A stretch of DNA of 64,000 bases. It comes from Leuctra nigra (lineage: Eukaryota > Arthropoda > Insecta > Plecoptera > Leuctridae). Below are positions 44,480 to 56,720 of this stretch, one piece after another. The notes under the pieces were generated by a model. That model saw only the letters and a list, made by a program, of their open reading frames with translations, had not been told where the DNA came from and ran no database searches. The translations under genes were made by a program, and so were the position numbers. Location of the stretch: NCBI GenBank assembly GCA_934045905.1, contig OW203771.1, positions 3,596,001 through 3,660,000 of the forward strand, written 5' to 3'. Position 1 is the stretch's first letter. Each line of letters starts with the position of its first letter.

Positions 44480-46550
44480 AATTCACATTCGCATGCAACA
44501 CGAGTGCTCACTTATCAACGCGTCACACAGAGCGTTTCCTTATTCTATACGAATGTATGTTAAGTCGTATTTCTAAGTCCGTCTGCGTCCCTCCGTCAGA
44601 ACATCGTAATACGATTTCCAAGGAGCAAGTTCAGAGTTGACGCTCCCGACATCGTCTTGCTCCCGAGCAGCCAATCCCGTGGGGAGGACGACAAATCAGC
44701 TCGTATATCAGCCAATCAGCGCTCGTCTGACAGCGAACAAGATCGCGACCCGATGACACATATTAGACGGATCCAGAAGAAGCTTCTGACGAAGTCGAAG
44801 AAGTTAATGTTGTTCGAAGGAGAGCTGTGATGGATGCGATATTGAAAATAGATGTCACATACGACTTGACTATTTTACTACTACGACTATTTGTTGTGTT
44901 TGAAAATATTTAGCTACATTAATATAAACATGCATAATTAGTTAGTATTACGAGGTCCCATGTCTAAAATACAATTCCAGTTTAACATTATTAACAATTG
45001 GGTATGGCAATTGTTATTATAATTGGAATATAGCCCTAATGAAGTGCAAACTCAACAACTGCTTAAGTGCCGGTCTTTCAATAGTCTGCTAAACCAGTAA
45101 TTAAGATTTAAACAGTAATTCGAGGATTGTCATTGGTTGTTGCCATGTTGTTGGTTGTTGTAGTCCTAATTGACTGTTTAAAAGTTAGAAATGTATCGAA
45201 AAAATGGTCCTTAAGAGATCATTACAAAACTGTCTGTAAGTAGATTGAGTAGTCAGGAGATTATATTTAACAGCTCGAATTGACCAATGTAGATCTGACC
45301 AAACTACGACGTCATAAAACAAAAGTCAATGTTTGGTCACAACCAAAGAGCTTATGTACACAACAAATTGTACACATGATATTATTAGAATAATGTTGAA
45401 TTTGTACATAATTTAACAGTTTTACAATCAACAAATTGTCGTTAATAATAGTATTGCTTTAAGCTATCTACTTGAATATTGTTCAGTCTTAATTAACTTC
45501 TCATAAGAGAGGAAGGGCGTTTTTAAGTTGACGAAACTATCCAGTAACAGACGCCATTAAAAAGAAAAACGCTTTGGCAACATACCTGGCAAAATATAAT
45601 TTGTTTCGTTGTAGCATCTGTAATAATTGTCCAGTATATCATCAAACATGATTTATATGAGTTTAAATATATTGATTGTACTATTTCAAGTGATAAATTA
45701 AACTAGATTAACACGTGTTAGCTATTTCTTTGATCTTTCTGAATTTCATTTGTTTGAATGAAAAATTGTTATTTTCTAAGAATTCTGGAGTTACCATAGT
45801 AATACTTTTGTCTTTCATAAGGCAACGCCCACCAACATTGGTCAATTGCACCAATGGTTATTCACATCCATTCATTTTGATTAAGAAAACACTTACGTAC
45901 AGTCGTAAGTACAATATACACGAAGCTACGTTAATAACTTAGAATTAAAAGCAATTCACATTTCAGTAAATAAGATCACATTGTTACCCTCTGCACACTT
46001 CAGCATGAAACGAAAAGAACTCGAGTCGCTATAAACTTGCATTACATTCAGTTCAGAATCATCATTTCAGTCGGCAAGTGGAGCTGGAAGACAAGAACTT
46101 CGATTGATAAAAACCCACTGGCAAATCTACCGTCAAATTGATCATTAAAGAATTCTTTCTCTACACGGAAATGGTTTCTGGGTAAAAACGAAAAACACGT
46201 GACTTCATTACTCTGGAAGAAAAGTGGCTTTTCTTTTTGTCAGAGAGCAGGAGAGAAAAGCGGGCGACTTTCGCCGCTTTCCATCGCCCGTGTAGAGATT
46301 TCCAGGGGATTTGGAAGATACAATATAGGCGGTCGGATCCGGCGGAGCGTGCAGAATGGCAATCTGCAGCGGCGCGAAGTCTACGCGAATAGATAACAAT
46401 TTATATCTGCGACGCGGAGTTGTCACATATCAATTGGCCGTGTTTTACAGCTTCATCCTCGGATCAGAGGGGCCTCGTAGGGGGCAGGGGTGGAACATGG
46501 ACTTGGTGCGGGTTTTACGTGCCACTTGTGACGTCATCTGGTGCATGTTG
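44480..46550. other. No gene identified; two CCAAT motifs
   Basis: A family-K core lies at 44508-44540. A GC-richer part has CAGCCAATCCCG (44668) and CAGCCAATCAGCG (44710), which resemble CCAAT boxes, but no exon or start site can be tied to them. The rest looks intronic. Confidence 0.35.
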
Positions 46551-46557
46551 CAGTGTG

Positions 46558-46839
46558 TTTTTTTGTCTGGGGCTTGACGTCGCACTGTTCTGCAGCGAGG
46601 CTAATGGCGACGGATGAATGATTATGATGATTGCGGGAGATGATGGTGAAGAGTATGTAAGGATGGAAGGTGGGAAGGAGGCGGTCGTGGCCTTTTAGTA
46701 CGGTACCTTCCCAGCATTTGCCTGTCGGCTGAGGGAATACCACGAAAAAAAACCCAGTCATGAAGGAAGGCCGCGGGAATAGAACCCGGGCCTCCGGAAT
46801 ACAAGTTCAGAGCGTTACCACTCAGTCAACCTGTTCCGT
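46558..46839 (-). mobile_element. tRNA-derived SINE, full length
   Basis: Complete minus-strand copy: A tail, GTCTGGGGCTTGACGTCGC end, body, box B (GAACCCGGGCC on plus) and the CCTGTTCCGT head end. No clear target duplication. Confidence 0.92.
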
Positions 46840-47543
46840 AGCAATTCATTCAAGCGAAGCAATTCATTCAGATATTGAAAATTACAAACAATCATTAAAA
46901 TACGGGTATGCACGGAGATTTTGAAGACGGTTGCACGGATCTTCAAATGTTGTATCCATGGTTCGAAAATTATACAAAAAACCATGTTGAAGAGTGTCAA
47001 ATTAATTGGAGATTTTTATGGGACTTTCTGCACCCCAGTTGAGAAACAATGAAACAAAAAATTTACTACATGTGCCCAATGGAAACTCTTCTAGCAAATT
47101 TGGTAAATTTGAAGACAATCGGACAAAAAGTTAAAAAAAAATGGCCGTCCGTACGCGCTGTAGAAACGACAATTTCGGTAAGGGCCGGTATTACCATAAT
47201 ATAAGCATAACTTTATTTCATAAAACTCGGTGTATTACCATTATATACTGCAATTTAATTCCGGAGCTTATTCCCTCAGTTTACATCAGGCTACATTGAC
47301 TGCAGTTTTTTAAGCTATACCGCAGTATATAATGATAACACACCACATTTCCCGAAGTGGAGCTTAACTAAACTGAAGATCAACTAATGATAATATGGCC
47401 CCTAAGTATACTACAAGCTTAACTCCTTGTGTGACCAGATTATAGCTCAATGCTCGGAAGTCAGCGGGGGACCGCGGCTAATATACATGGTCCTTAACAA
47501 ATACACCGATTTACACGAAATAATTAACTCTTGCTATCTCTGT

Positions 47544-47924
47544 TTAAGAGGCAAACGGAAGCGAACGGAAATCGCACGGTTCGTCAGTAAGTTTTTTTGA
47601 AATTTTGTCTTCCCACTAAATAATTTAAAAAAAATCAGACCCATATCAGCCTAATAGACTAAATATTGCCGCACACTGTAGTTGATTATGACCTCTGGTA
47701 CGACCTCAAAGTGTTAAATACGATATTTATGGTAAAATAATCGTATTTAACACTTTGAGGTCACACCAGAGGTCATAAAGTACTCCAGCGTGTGGCATTA
47801 TTAAGTCTTTTATGCTGTAATGGGTCGTTACTATCTGATTTTTTAAAATTATTAAGTGGGAAGACAAAATTTAAAAAAACGCTCTGACGAACCGTGCGAT
47901 TCCCGTTCGCTTCCGTTTGCTCTG
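47544..47924 (+). mobile_element. Foldback element A, copy 3
   Basis: TTAA then GAGGCAAACGGAAGCGAA at the left. The right arm ends CGCTTCCGTTTGC but has lost the last CTC and TTAA. The arms carry indels against copies 1 and 2, and the centre is shorter. Confidence 0.8.
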
Positions 47925-48309
47925 AACAATACATCGAGACTGCATCAACATAAGTAGCATCAGAGGCCAGAGGAGGATCAGAGGATCAGAGGAGGTGTTT
48001 AGAGCGTCAGACAACCTTATTCCAAAAGTCTCCGAGTTTCCACATCCAGCCAACAAAACAGCTTGGAAATACAGATGAATTATAATAGTTTTTATTTTTA
48101 AATTGAAATAGCTTCCCTCTGGTAGAAAAATGGACAGAACAAATTGGCGATAAATCGCAAAAGTAGTGATAAATAAAAGTAGATTACAAATAATGTATAA
48201 AGACGAGTAACAATGATGATACCGTGATGTACCAAAGAATGTTAAATATTACTATAGATTCTTCATTCAATAGCAATAAAGTTACGTTTCACTCATTCTT
48301 TAGAATACA

Positions 48310-48701
48310 TTAAGAGGGCTTGGTAGTGAGCGTGGCCTTGACGAGTTTTTTAATCGATTTTTATCAATATCTTTTTCCAGTGTAATTGTTAACAAAATAG
48401 GGCTATGGACGTGAATTCAGAACAGTTCAATGAAGATAATTTCATAGTTTGGAATAAGCTATTAGTTTTATTATGTCCAACAGGTGTTTAGAACCAGAAA
48501 ATTACTAAATTTTCGGGTTCTAAACACCTGTAGGACAAAATAAAACTAATAACTTATTCCAAACTATGAAATTATCTTCATTGAACAGTTCTGAAGACGC
48601 GTACAAAGCCTTATTTTGTTAACAATTACACTGGTAAAAGATATTGATAAAAATCGATTAAAAAACTCTTCAAGGTCAAACTCACTACCCAGCCGTCTTA
48701 A
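48310..48701 (+). mobile_element. TTAA-flanked foldback element D, copy 2
   Basis: Begins TTAAGAGGGCTTGGTAGTG and ends CACTACCCAGCCGTCTTAA; TTAA is present at both boundaries. The arms are near-complete complements around a centre with GGTTCTAAACACCTGTA. Same family as 44126-44478, and same TTAAGA-type terminus as family A. Confidence 0.8.
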
Positions 48702-49220
48702 GATACATGCACGACACTTAACAATATCGCCAGCAGCATAAGTTTTATTACCCCCCGTTTTATTGCATAAACTTAACATATCCCACATTCTTGAGCGTCT
48801 TCCGAAGAGATATAAAGTTGAATCAACATTTTACACAGCAACTTCGATATATTTCATTACTCTGAGAAGCTGTCAAATGCTATATCGGTCGTGCTCAGTC
48901 ACAGAGAGGAAGATCCCATGTGTCAGAGAGAGATGGTAGATATACATCACATGTGTCAGAGAGAGATGGCCACATCAGAACATCCCTCACACTGGGGAGT
49001 TCCATCCACTAGGTTACTTCGTTGCAGTAATACCCTTGTTGTCTTATATCTAGGTGTTTAGGTGTTACCAATTTGCAAAATGATATCATGTGACCTACAA
49101 AATTGAAGATGATCATAATGGATAGCTTTAAAAGAATATTTAATAGAAAACGAATATGTAAATATTAAATTAAAATACTGACACTATAGTTATAAGATTA
49201 CTGATTGAATGATTTATGTA
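48702..49220. other. No gene seen; small direct repeat
   Basis: ATGTGTCAGAGAGAGATGG occurs twice (48919 and 48950). No other structure recognised. Confidence 0.4.
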
Positions 49221-49224
49221 CCTA

Positions 49225-49435
49225 CACTCCCCCAAATAATAAACGGTACTTGGTACAAAACGTATTGGCTGCAGGGCCTGTTCCTTGACAATCAATCCTT
49301 GTTATTATCAAGGAAATCAGAGCTCACCTAAAAGAGTTAGATAATGCGTTAGCACTGACTTCATGGGATGATGCCATCAAACCTTAATCAGTCAATTCAT
49401 TTTCTTTCGAGTACCGTTTATTATTTGGGGGAGTG
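49225..49435 (+). mobile_element. TA-flanked MITE (family E, copy 2)
   Basis: Near-perfect 26-bp terminal inverted repeats (CACTCCCCCAAATAATAAAC at left), with TA on both sides (49223-49224, 49436-49437). Interior in opposite orientation to the copy at 4037-4232. It lies about 500 bp from the CaMKII exon. Confidence 0.85.
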
Positions 49436-49934
49436 TACAACTAGTTACATTTTGATAAATTGTTAAAACAATTCACATTATAATTAATAATAATAGAGAA
49501 ATGAAATGTGATATTTACAAATATGGCCAATTCATAGAAATCCCTCATTGTTGCAGCATTCATAATAGCTGTGGTGATACTGTAATATTTCTGGCTATAT
49601 AATTGATAGTTTTAATGTTAACAGCTATCAGCATCTGTAGGCTCCGGAGACATCTTTAATACGGAGAAGAATCTCTCACTTGACAGAAATACATCGATTT
49701 GCCTCCATCAATAAGTTAAATATGACCAGTCAAAGTGCCTACATAAAGTTAATTCTCAATGAATTCCTAGCATTGCTTGCATAAAACAAAAGAAGTTCGT
49801 GAAAGTAAATAATTACCTACTTTTGAAATAAAACTCTGAAATACAATTAGCATTTAATGTATACATTCCACTTCAGTGTGACGATTTGCTACGCTGGGAG
49901 TTAAATAATATGTCAACTAATAGAAAGGTGAATG

Positions 49935-49940
49935 ACTCAC
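49935..49940 (-). other. Splice donor of the CaMKII exon
   Basis: On the minus strand the exon ends ATTG followed by GTGAGT, a near-perfect U1-type donor. It leaves phase 1, so the first base of the conserved Val codon is in this exon and the other two in the next. Confidence 0.88.
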
Positions 49941-50000
49941 CAATATTCGGGTGTTGGAGCTTTCGACAGATGCGAGCTTCTCGCTCCAACTTCTGAAAAT
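49941..50000 (-). CDS. CaMKII: Internal exon of CaMKII (kinase-domain alphaC segment)
   Basis: Seen: read on the minus strand, a 60-base exon is preceded by a pyrimidine-rich tract ending in AG and followed by GTGAGT. In phase (first codon split 1/2) it encodes D-FQKLEREARICRK-LQHPNI and leaves one base, G, for the following Val codon. Known: this is the CaMKII kinase-domain N-lobe, matching residues 53-73 of vertebrate CaMKII-alpha. The Glu of the RE-A step corresponds to E60, the alphaC glutamate that pairs with the ATP-binding lysine. CaMKII is a Ser/Thr kinase activated by calcium/calmodulin that phosphorylates synaptic and muscle substrates and assembles as a dodecamer. Phe after Asp and Lys after CR match the fly form rather than the vertebrate His and Leu. 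To my knowledge the equivalent vertebrate exon is also 60 bases. The lysine, DFG and regulatory exons are not in the window. Intact splice sites and no substitution in the core motif argue against a processed pseudogene. Other CaM kinases differ clearly here. Confidence 0.92.
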
Positions 50001-50010
50001 CTGTAACAAA
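50001..50010 (-). other. Splice acceptor of the CaMKII exon
   Basis: On the minus strand the bases directly before the exon read TTTGTTACAG, a standard acceptor. It fixes the exon start so that the reading phase joins a codon split after its first base. Confidence 0.85.
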
Positions 50011-50453
50011 AACAAACAAAACTCATTAATTTACATCAACTGCAAATAGATCATGAGCATGCCACATGGATAATCATCATAAAGTACGTATTAACAAAGA
50101 AAGCACGACGTTATACTAACAAAATAACATTATATGCGTTGCGAACACGGAGTTTTACACGCTCAATAATATAGGCGATACTACAATTGATGGCATGTGG
50201 TGGGATGGCTTTTCCAATATAAATGTTATCTTGAAACTGGAATTAAATTAAGTTTGACACATTTGTAATAGAAAATATGTTGAAAATCTGATGTTGGATT
50301 ATTATCTGTGATAATAAATAAAAGAAAAAAGCAGATTATATAGGTATATAATTATAAATCAATACACATCAGTACAACAATGTAATTTCTACCAACAAAC
50401 ATTATTTATGTTACAACGTTTTTATTTACTAATTATCTACTAGTGTTTGTTGA

Positions 50454-50710
50454 GATATTTCGCCACGCTAGTTTATTCAGTTTCGATTTTCCTTATAAAA
50501 TCTGCTTCAGGACAATAAATCATAAAATTTCCATCAAAAAAACAATTACATGATACAAAAGTCTCATCAAGTCGCGTTTTGTTTCTCGACATTTGTTCAT
50601 CACAACTTTCACTTCACTCTGCGTTTGTTTGGCGCACCCGCATGAAACTTCCTCCATTGGAATCCGCCCCACTACATTGGTGGCGTGCGGTGGGATCCGA
50701 AAATATTACT
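50454..50710 (+). mobile_element. Possible LTR with primer-binding-site-like sequence
   Basis: TGTTTGTTGAGATATTTCGCC could be an LTR start, CCTTATAAAATC a TATA region, and ACTACA an LTR end. It is followed by TTGGTGGCGTGCGGTGGGAT, which resembles the segment after many insect Ty3/Gypsy LTRs. No second LTR, gag or pol is present, so at most it is a fragment. Confidence 0.3.
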
Positions 50711-53700
50711 TCAATAACAAACTTCACCGGGAGTCGCGTTAACGAGAAAACTGTACAAGCGGATTTCGGAATTATAAAAGTTTAGTTGGGTATTTAAAAA
50801 GTGGAGGGAGAACTCGTCATTCATTATTACCAAGAGATTAAACAAACATGTTGCTTAGCAACGCGCAGCGCACGGCTGTTTGCTTGCCAACGAATTGAGA
50901 AGGATGCATGTCGTGATGGATCACCTATACATATTTGTATGCGCCTACCACAGGTACCACTACATTTATCATAGATTATAAAAATCTAATACGAAAATAA
51001 AATGTGCTAGAATAATTAAATTAGTTACTATTCTGAGTTTGAATTAAAATCACACTATCTGTTTACATGACAGCTTGGAAACTTATTATTGTTACATATT
51101 AGTAACACATAGTGTAACGGGGTTGACTCTCATCCTACTTTTGAAATAATAAATAAATACATAAATAGGATAACAGAATGCAAATAACGTTTTAAACGTA
51201 TAGGCACCACAAAAAATTTATATTTTTTTCAATCATCATAGGACTGGATATTCTTCAAAATCTCACACGCTTAAAAGAAACGACGATACAAGTTATTTTT
51301 GTTGAAGTTATTGTCAAATTGCATTCATAGGGCTGGATATTTAAACACTTATTGAACGTGCTCCCACGCATGTACTGAATAACTTTTAAAAGTAGAGTTA
51401 CATTTAGTGTACACGTTCATTATGAAGCCACTTTGTTTGAGCCTTTGTCACCCCTGTTTCCCCTCCAGTAGGAATTTAATTATCTGAGAGTACATTCTCG
51501 TAAGCAAGCTACACGGCGATCGATACTATTATGATATAAGTAACATATTGCATTAGCATACGTCCCATAAACCTCATGCAATCAAGCAAATTAAATCATG
51601 CATACACGTCTCTCTGACATAGCAACGAAGAGAGGATCTCTGAAGAATTGCGAGTAAGAAGCAATCAAACGACTCCCACAGCTTCATTCAATTGAGTGGA
51701 AATCGTTTGGAGCTGGTTGAAAACATATTTTGGAATGAGAATCACTCCTCTGGATCCGTTTTCACTCTATGACTGAGTGAAATGATTGAGGTGCCAAGGA
51801 AAGTATCTCAACTGAATCGAGAGTGAGAGCTTTTCAATTCTTGAGATGTAGGTGAAACCCCATGTTGATGAGTAGTTTGTAGCACGGGGCACGGGTTTCT
51901 AGGTGTAGTTTAACGACTTGGCAGAGTGGTGTGCCACTAAATAATACAACTCATTTAATAATAATGAAAACTGAATATGGAATATTGTATGTTTCTACAG
52001 CAACCAGGACGCCAAGGTGGGTATACAAATATCCACACGACAAAATATGAAATTGAAAACTAATATTTAGTCGTTGCTTCTTAAATACAAATTTGACAAC
52101 AGTACGTAGAAAGTACTAGCCAAAAGTCAAACACAAAACAAATATTAGGGAGTTATCAATATGTTACAAAAATACAATACATTATGTACAAAGAAATTAA
52201 ACAGAAGAAATTAAAACTATACTTATACCAACAAAAACTTATGATATACACCCGAATTACAAATTATTCAACTCATTTTAAAATCCATAATTTATTTCCT
52301 TTTTATTAAAATCAATGCATATATTTTCTAGTTTGAACAAATTCTATTAAGATACTTCAGACCAAGTTTTTGTGTGAGGTGGAATATGAAATTAAATAAA
52401 ATATGATTTTGATTCAGATGGCACATAAAAATATAAAATCATTTCTAATTTATCTGCTCGCATTTTGCCACCATGCAAATAGTCCCAAGACTTCCTCTTA
52501 TCTTCATAAGGCACGTTGACATATAAAATTTATTGCAAGCCATTTCAAGTGACATTAAAAAGCAATTATCGAAGTGAAATCACAAAATCTAATTAAAAAC
52601 ATGGAAGTAAAAATAATCCCGCTGCATTATAGAAGAGAGTTCTCTTTAAACCTACATTTGATTCCGAGAAACTTGTAAGAGCGCTGTAAATGTAAGAGGC
52701 TTATGAAAAGCTCCTTTGTTTCGGTGATGTCGTGGATTTCACTCTCGTATCTGCAGCCTCCAGAGCAGAGAGAGACGGCGACAAACCAGCGCTATCAATC
52801 ATATCGTGAGATCATTTCATATCGGAACAGGATTTACAAGATATAGCATTTCGTTGATTTCAATGTGGGTACTATATTGTACACTCAGGGGTACCAACAG
52901 TTTGAACCTTTTAAAAATGTTACTTTTATAAAGGGGAAAGAAAATATCAAATAATGGCCAAATTATAATCGAGGTTTGAGAATGAAATATACATTTTTAC
53001 GAAAAATATTAAATTTTAATTAGGTATAATTACATAATTTTGACATAATTTTGACTTTTAAACGTCACGTCTGATTCTTCTGAAAAAATAAATGTCCTAC
53101 AATATTACACCGGTATCCACAAGAAACATTCAGAGTTATCATTTAAATGCATTCAAAATTAATAAATACCGTATAAATATTCCCATTTCAAAAAATAAAA
53201 AAGAGAAACAATGACAATTTACTTTTTTTTTAATTAATAGACCATCTTAAAAATAATGACGCATAATAATTCAAAACTTATGGTTAAATCCATGATGCAA
53301 CGAGCGTAGAGATAGTTATACTGGGTTAAATCTATTTTCTTCTTCTTGTCATATTACCGGTCAAACGAATTTAAATTATCAGGCCAATTTTTTTTTACAG
53401 ATTCTGATGTACTATGTACTGATTTCTAACAAGATCTGTCTCTTGGATTCACCTGAAAACCGATTTATATAACTTATACTTCGCTTTACTGATGGATACT
53501 CGGATTCATTTCCACGCATATCGAAGGCTAGCTCAACAACGCGTTCTCTGATTGTTTTCCTAGTCTACATAATTGACACTAAATCACATACAAAGTAACG
53601 ACCATTTAAACAAAGAAACACGCTTCACCGAGCAGAATCAATTGCAACGTTCAACAGATAAATTCATCTGAACTTCCAACCACAACCGTCCACATCCTAA

Positions 53701-55682
53701 CCTAACAAACGCAAATTCCAGTATACTCCCCACACGAACATTTTCAAACGCGGCTCTAATCCATCACACCACTACACCCGCCGTCAACTAGGCGCAACAC
53801 ACCCCCGCTCGACCATCATCGATCGTCCGTCCCGACTCCTCGATCACCTACGCAACAGCCTATAGAGACAGCTTTTTCACCAGTCATGCTCGCGAGAGGG
53901 AAAGAGAAGGAAAAAAACGCTTCTCGTTTGCCGTGAAATGTATACAGGCGTTGTGTGAAGTTAAGCCGTCAATCAAAGGGACGGAAAAGCACTGGGTGTA
54001 TCGTGCAACAGGTCCCATAGAGGAAACAACATTATTGATACAAGTTTCAGCCATGTTTTGGTAGCGGCGACATTGTGATAAAGTGAACAAGTTTGTACGC
54101 TGATGAATGGTATTGTTGCCGTGGAGGTTTGTTTCTGGGTTCCGTCCTCTAAAGGCAAAGCGTTGATACCGTCGTGACCCAGCAAACAATATATTAGCGT
54201 ATTATCGCGTAGTATAACTTAGTTTGTTATCTTAATGTGTACAATTGAAGTATCGTACTTATTTGTTTAATATTACAAAGTTTCGCTGTGCAGCAGTTTT
54301 CTTTCGTGAAGTTTAGATTTTGGTAGAGAATTGTATTATCCAAAAGCTTAATATTTGAACATCTCAACCATTCAAAGATCAAGTGAACTTCTGAATTTCA
54401 TGCAATACAATTTTAATCCATTTTCATTTCATTTTTCTGATGATAATTCGAGCTTAAATTTTGTCTCACAATTTTCTCGAAGCAAAATGTATTTTACTTC
54501 TTCACCCGTCCAATTTCCAGTTGTCTTGACATAACTAAATAGCGTTCCTTGTGACAAGAACTTTTGCGACGTTTTTTAATATGCGTGTTAAATTAACATT
54601 TATATACATCTCTTTATTAACTCTTCGTGCAGGTAACATTTCTATGTACATTTCTAGACACGTATAATTGGCATTTCAAATGTAGGTGTGTGTTTTTTAT
54701 GGTGTCGGATATTTCAGCAAAGCTAGAACACAATACATCACATCTTATAAGAGAGTGAGTGCTATCTTTTTAAACTTTTAGCAATGCCAGGGCACACCGT
54801 TCTAACTATCGATATGATATTAATCTGAAGATTTGTACACACACTTTAATGTCATAGGAGCGGCCACAGATATAGTTTTTTAATAAGATCCTGTGATTGG
54901 TTGAAAATTAATAAAGGAATTACGTTTGACCCAACTTAACATTTTGAATGGTCATTGGGACCAATATTTTGTTGAGTTTGACAATATTTAGACAAAAATT
55001 TCAATAATTTCAAAAGTTATAGACATTTTACGAACATTTTACATGCTTGTTTTGATGCATTTGTCAAATTTATTTCTAGTTATTTCAAATAAATGAACTA
55101 TCACTGCTCCTTTGACGCATAGTTAGATTGTCATCCTCCATTTCCAATGTCTACTTTCCCACAAATACTAAATCGCATGCAATACGAAGGCTCACTTATC
55201 AACGCGATACAAAGAGCGTTTTGAATGTCAAAGTGACAGTCACCACACATCAAGTTCGAAAACAAATGAAGATTGCATTGAAACTCCGCAGCCGCGCACA
55301 ATGTAGCTCGAGTTCACATGTCTAGTGATCTTGCCACGAGCTTTTGTTCTTAGCGAGCTTATTATTCTGCCGGAGATGTTTAATTCAATGAGCGCGGAGA
55401 AGACCTGTTGAAATATCCATTAGAATTACAACAAACAGCGATGTGTATGAAAATTTATGCGGCCGCGCACCGTTGTTGTTCCCAACCTGGAGATCTCGCC
55501 AGAAGAAATTAAAATTAATGTTTAACAAGAGATGGTAATTTAGAAGGAGATACTACACGTTACTAACACAGTAGGAAAAGTCTGACATAAGTTGCCAAAA
55601 GAATCTCGACAAGTTTGAAAGATTGGTTTAATTCTTGAACATGTTTATGTTTTATTCGTGGTTCTTCAATTGATAAGATATC
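50711..55682. other. No gene seen; family-K region near 54900-55230
   Basis: About 5 kb of presumed CaMKII intron with little recognisable repeat. I see no exon for the lysine-bearing segment. A GC-richer spot at 53700-54190 is open on the minus strand for about 100 codons, but the peptide is not recognised. Confidence 0.4.
54895..55228 (+). repeat. Dispersed repeat K, copy ending in the core motif
   Basis: Body with GGTCATTGGGACCAATATTT and TTGACAATATTTAGAC, then CACTTATCAACGCG-ATACAAAGAGCGTTTT. Similar order at 63660-64000; inverted at 59215-59750. Confidence 0.55.
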
Positions 55683-55790
55683 GATTGTTGATCCGGTGCG
55701 GTTCTTGCTCTGGCCGCCCAAAAGGCCGCCCTTTTTAGGGCCAACACAAGCAATAACAACCAGAGCAAGAACCGCACCGGATCAACAATC
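55683..55790 (+). repeat. Perfect 31-bp-arm hairpin flanked by 12-bp direct repeats
   Basis: Arms 55683-55713 and 55760-55790 (GATTGTTGATCCGGTGCGG and onward) are exact complements. TGATAAGATATC is found before (55671-55682) and 32 bp after (55823-55834). Confidence 0.92.
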
Positions 55791-56720
55791 ATCATCAAAG
55801 GGCTCTGATCCACTACACCATATGATAAGATATCATAAGTCATAACGAACTGTAACTTTTCAAATAACCATTTTATTTTACTCGTACAGGATTCATTTAT
55901 TAAAAATCATGATTTAATTACTGCTATTATACAGCATATCACATTAGCCTTAATTATTTGAAATAATGTTTGAAAAACATAACATTAACCTAAGAAAACC
56001 TAACCTAAGAAACCTATAAGGAAAACATTTGGCCACAGTTCTCAAATTATGGTAGGCAATTCACTTTTTTTTTAAATACCTATGTATTTATCAACAACAG
56101 AATACAGGCTTCCATATTGTGTGGAATTCAACCTTATTTAAAAGACACGCAAAGAAAAATCGTAAAATCGTATTTTCATCATTATTATGTGTAGGTCCTA
56201 CAGTTCTTTGCTCTTTTTACAATCACAAATGTGAACAATTTGAAACGGAATACCATTCTATTTTTTTAAACTCAGCAATGTTATACAACAAAGCTGGACA
56301 TATAATAAATACACGGCATTATCTCTGCTTGCATTGAAAATGGGGGTTCGATCCCCAGCGAATCGCATGCAGAATAATGATGATATTTAATAAATCAAAT
56401 CTATTCGCGACTAAACCCACGAGGTATAAACCCAATTAGCATCCGCGACCAGATTAGAGGATTCCGAACATCCTAATTGGCTGTCAATTGCAAAAAAAAA
56501 ACATTAGATCTTCTCGAACAAACCGAAGTTTAAGTTAATTAGTCTCAAAGGATTAAGCTCCGCCCACTCTGCGCACAAAAATGTGTGCTTTTTATTACAA
56601 TTTCAATGGGGTTAGAGTAGGCCAATACGCCCGCATTAGCCGGGCAAATGATAATTTCACAATTGGACTTGAACAAACGGGGTGATGTGTGCACAGACAC
56701 CCCGGCGGAAGAGTAGGTGT

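Larger units (their letters stand above)
1..49940 (-). other. Downstream intron of CaMKII (partial, inferred)
   Basis: Inference. The next exon should start with the rest of the Val codon and encode the RLHDS region. I could not find it in any minus-strand segment below the donor, so the intron would be at least 49.9 kb. It is filled with transposon-derived repeats and tandem arrays. A short exon missed by eye, or an assembly error, would shorten it. Confidence 0.5.

Noticed and set aside
44660..44830. Promoter with two CCAAT boxes
   Set aside because: CCAAT pentamers are common, and no TATA or initiator arrangement or downstream exon supports a start site.
53693..53710. Insect telomere repeat (CCTAACCTAAC)
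   Set aside because: Only two units occur, as expected by chance in this composition.
56335..56370. tRNA from GGGGTTCGATCCCCAGCG
   Set aside because: Only a T-arm-like hairpin is present; no D-arm, anticodon arm or acceptor strand upstream.
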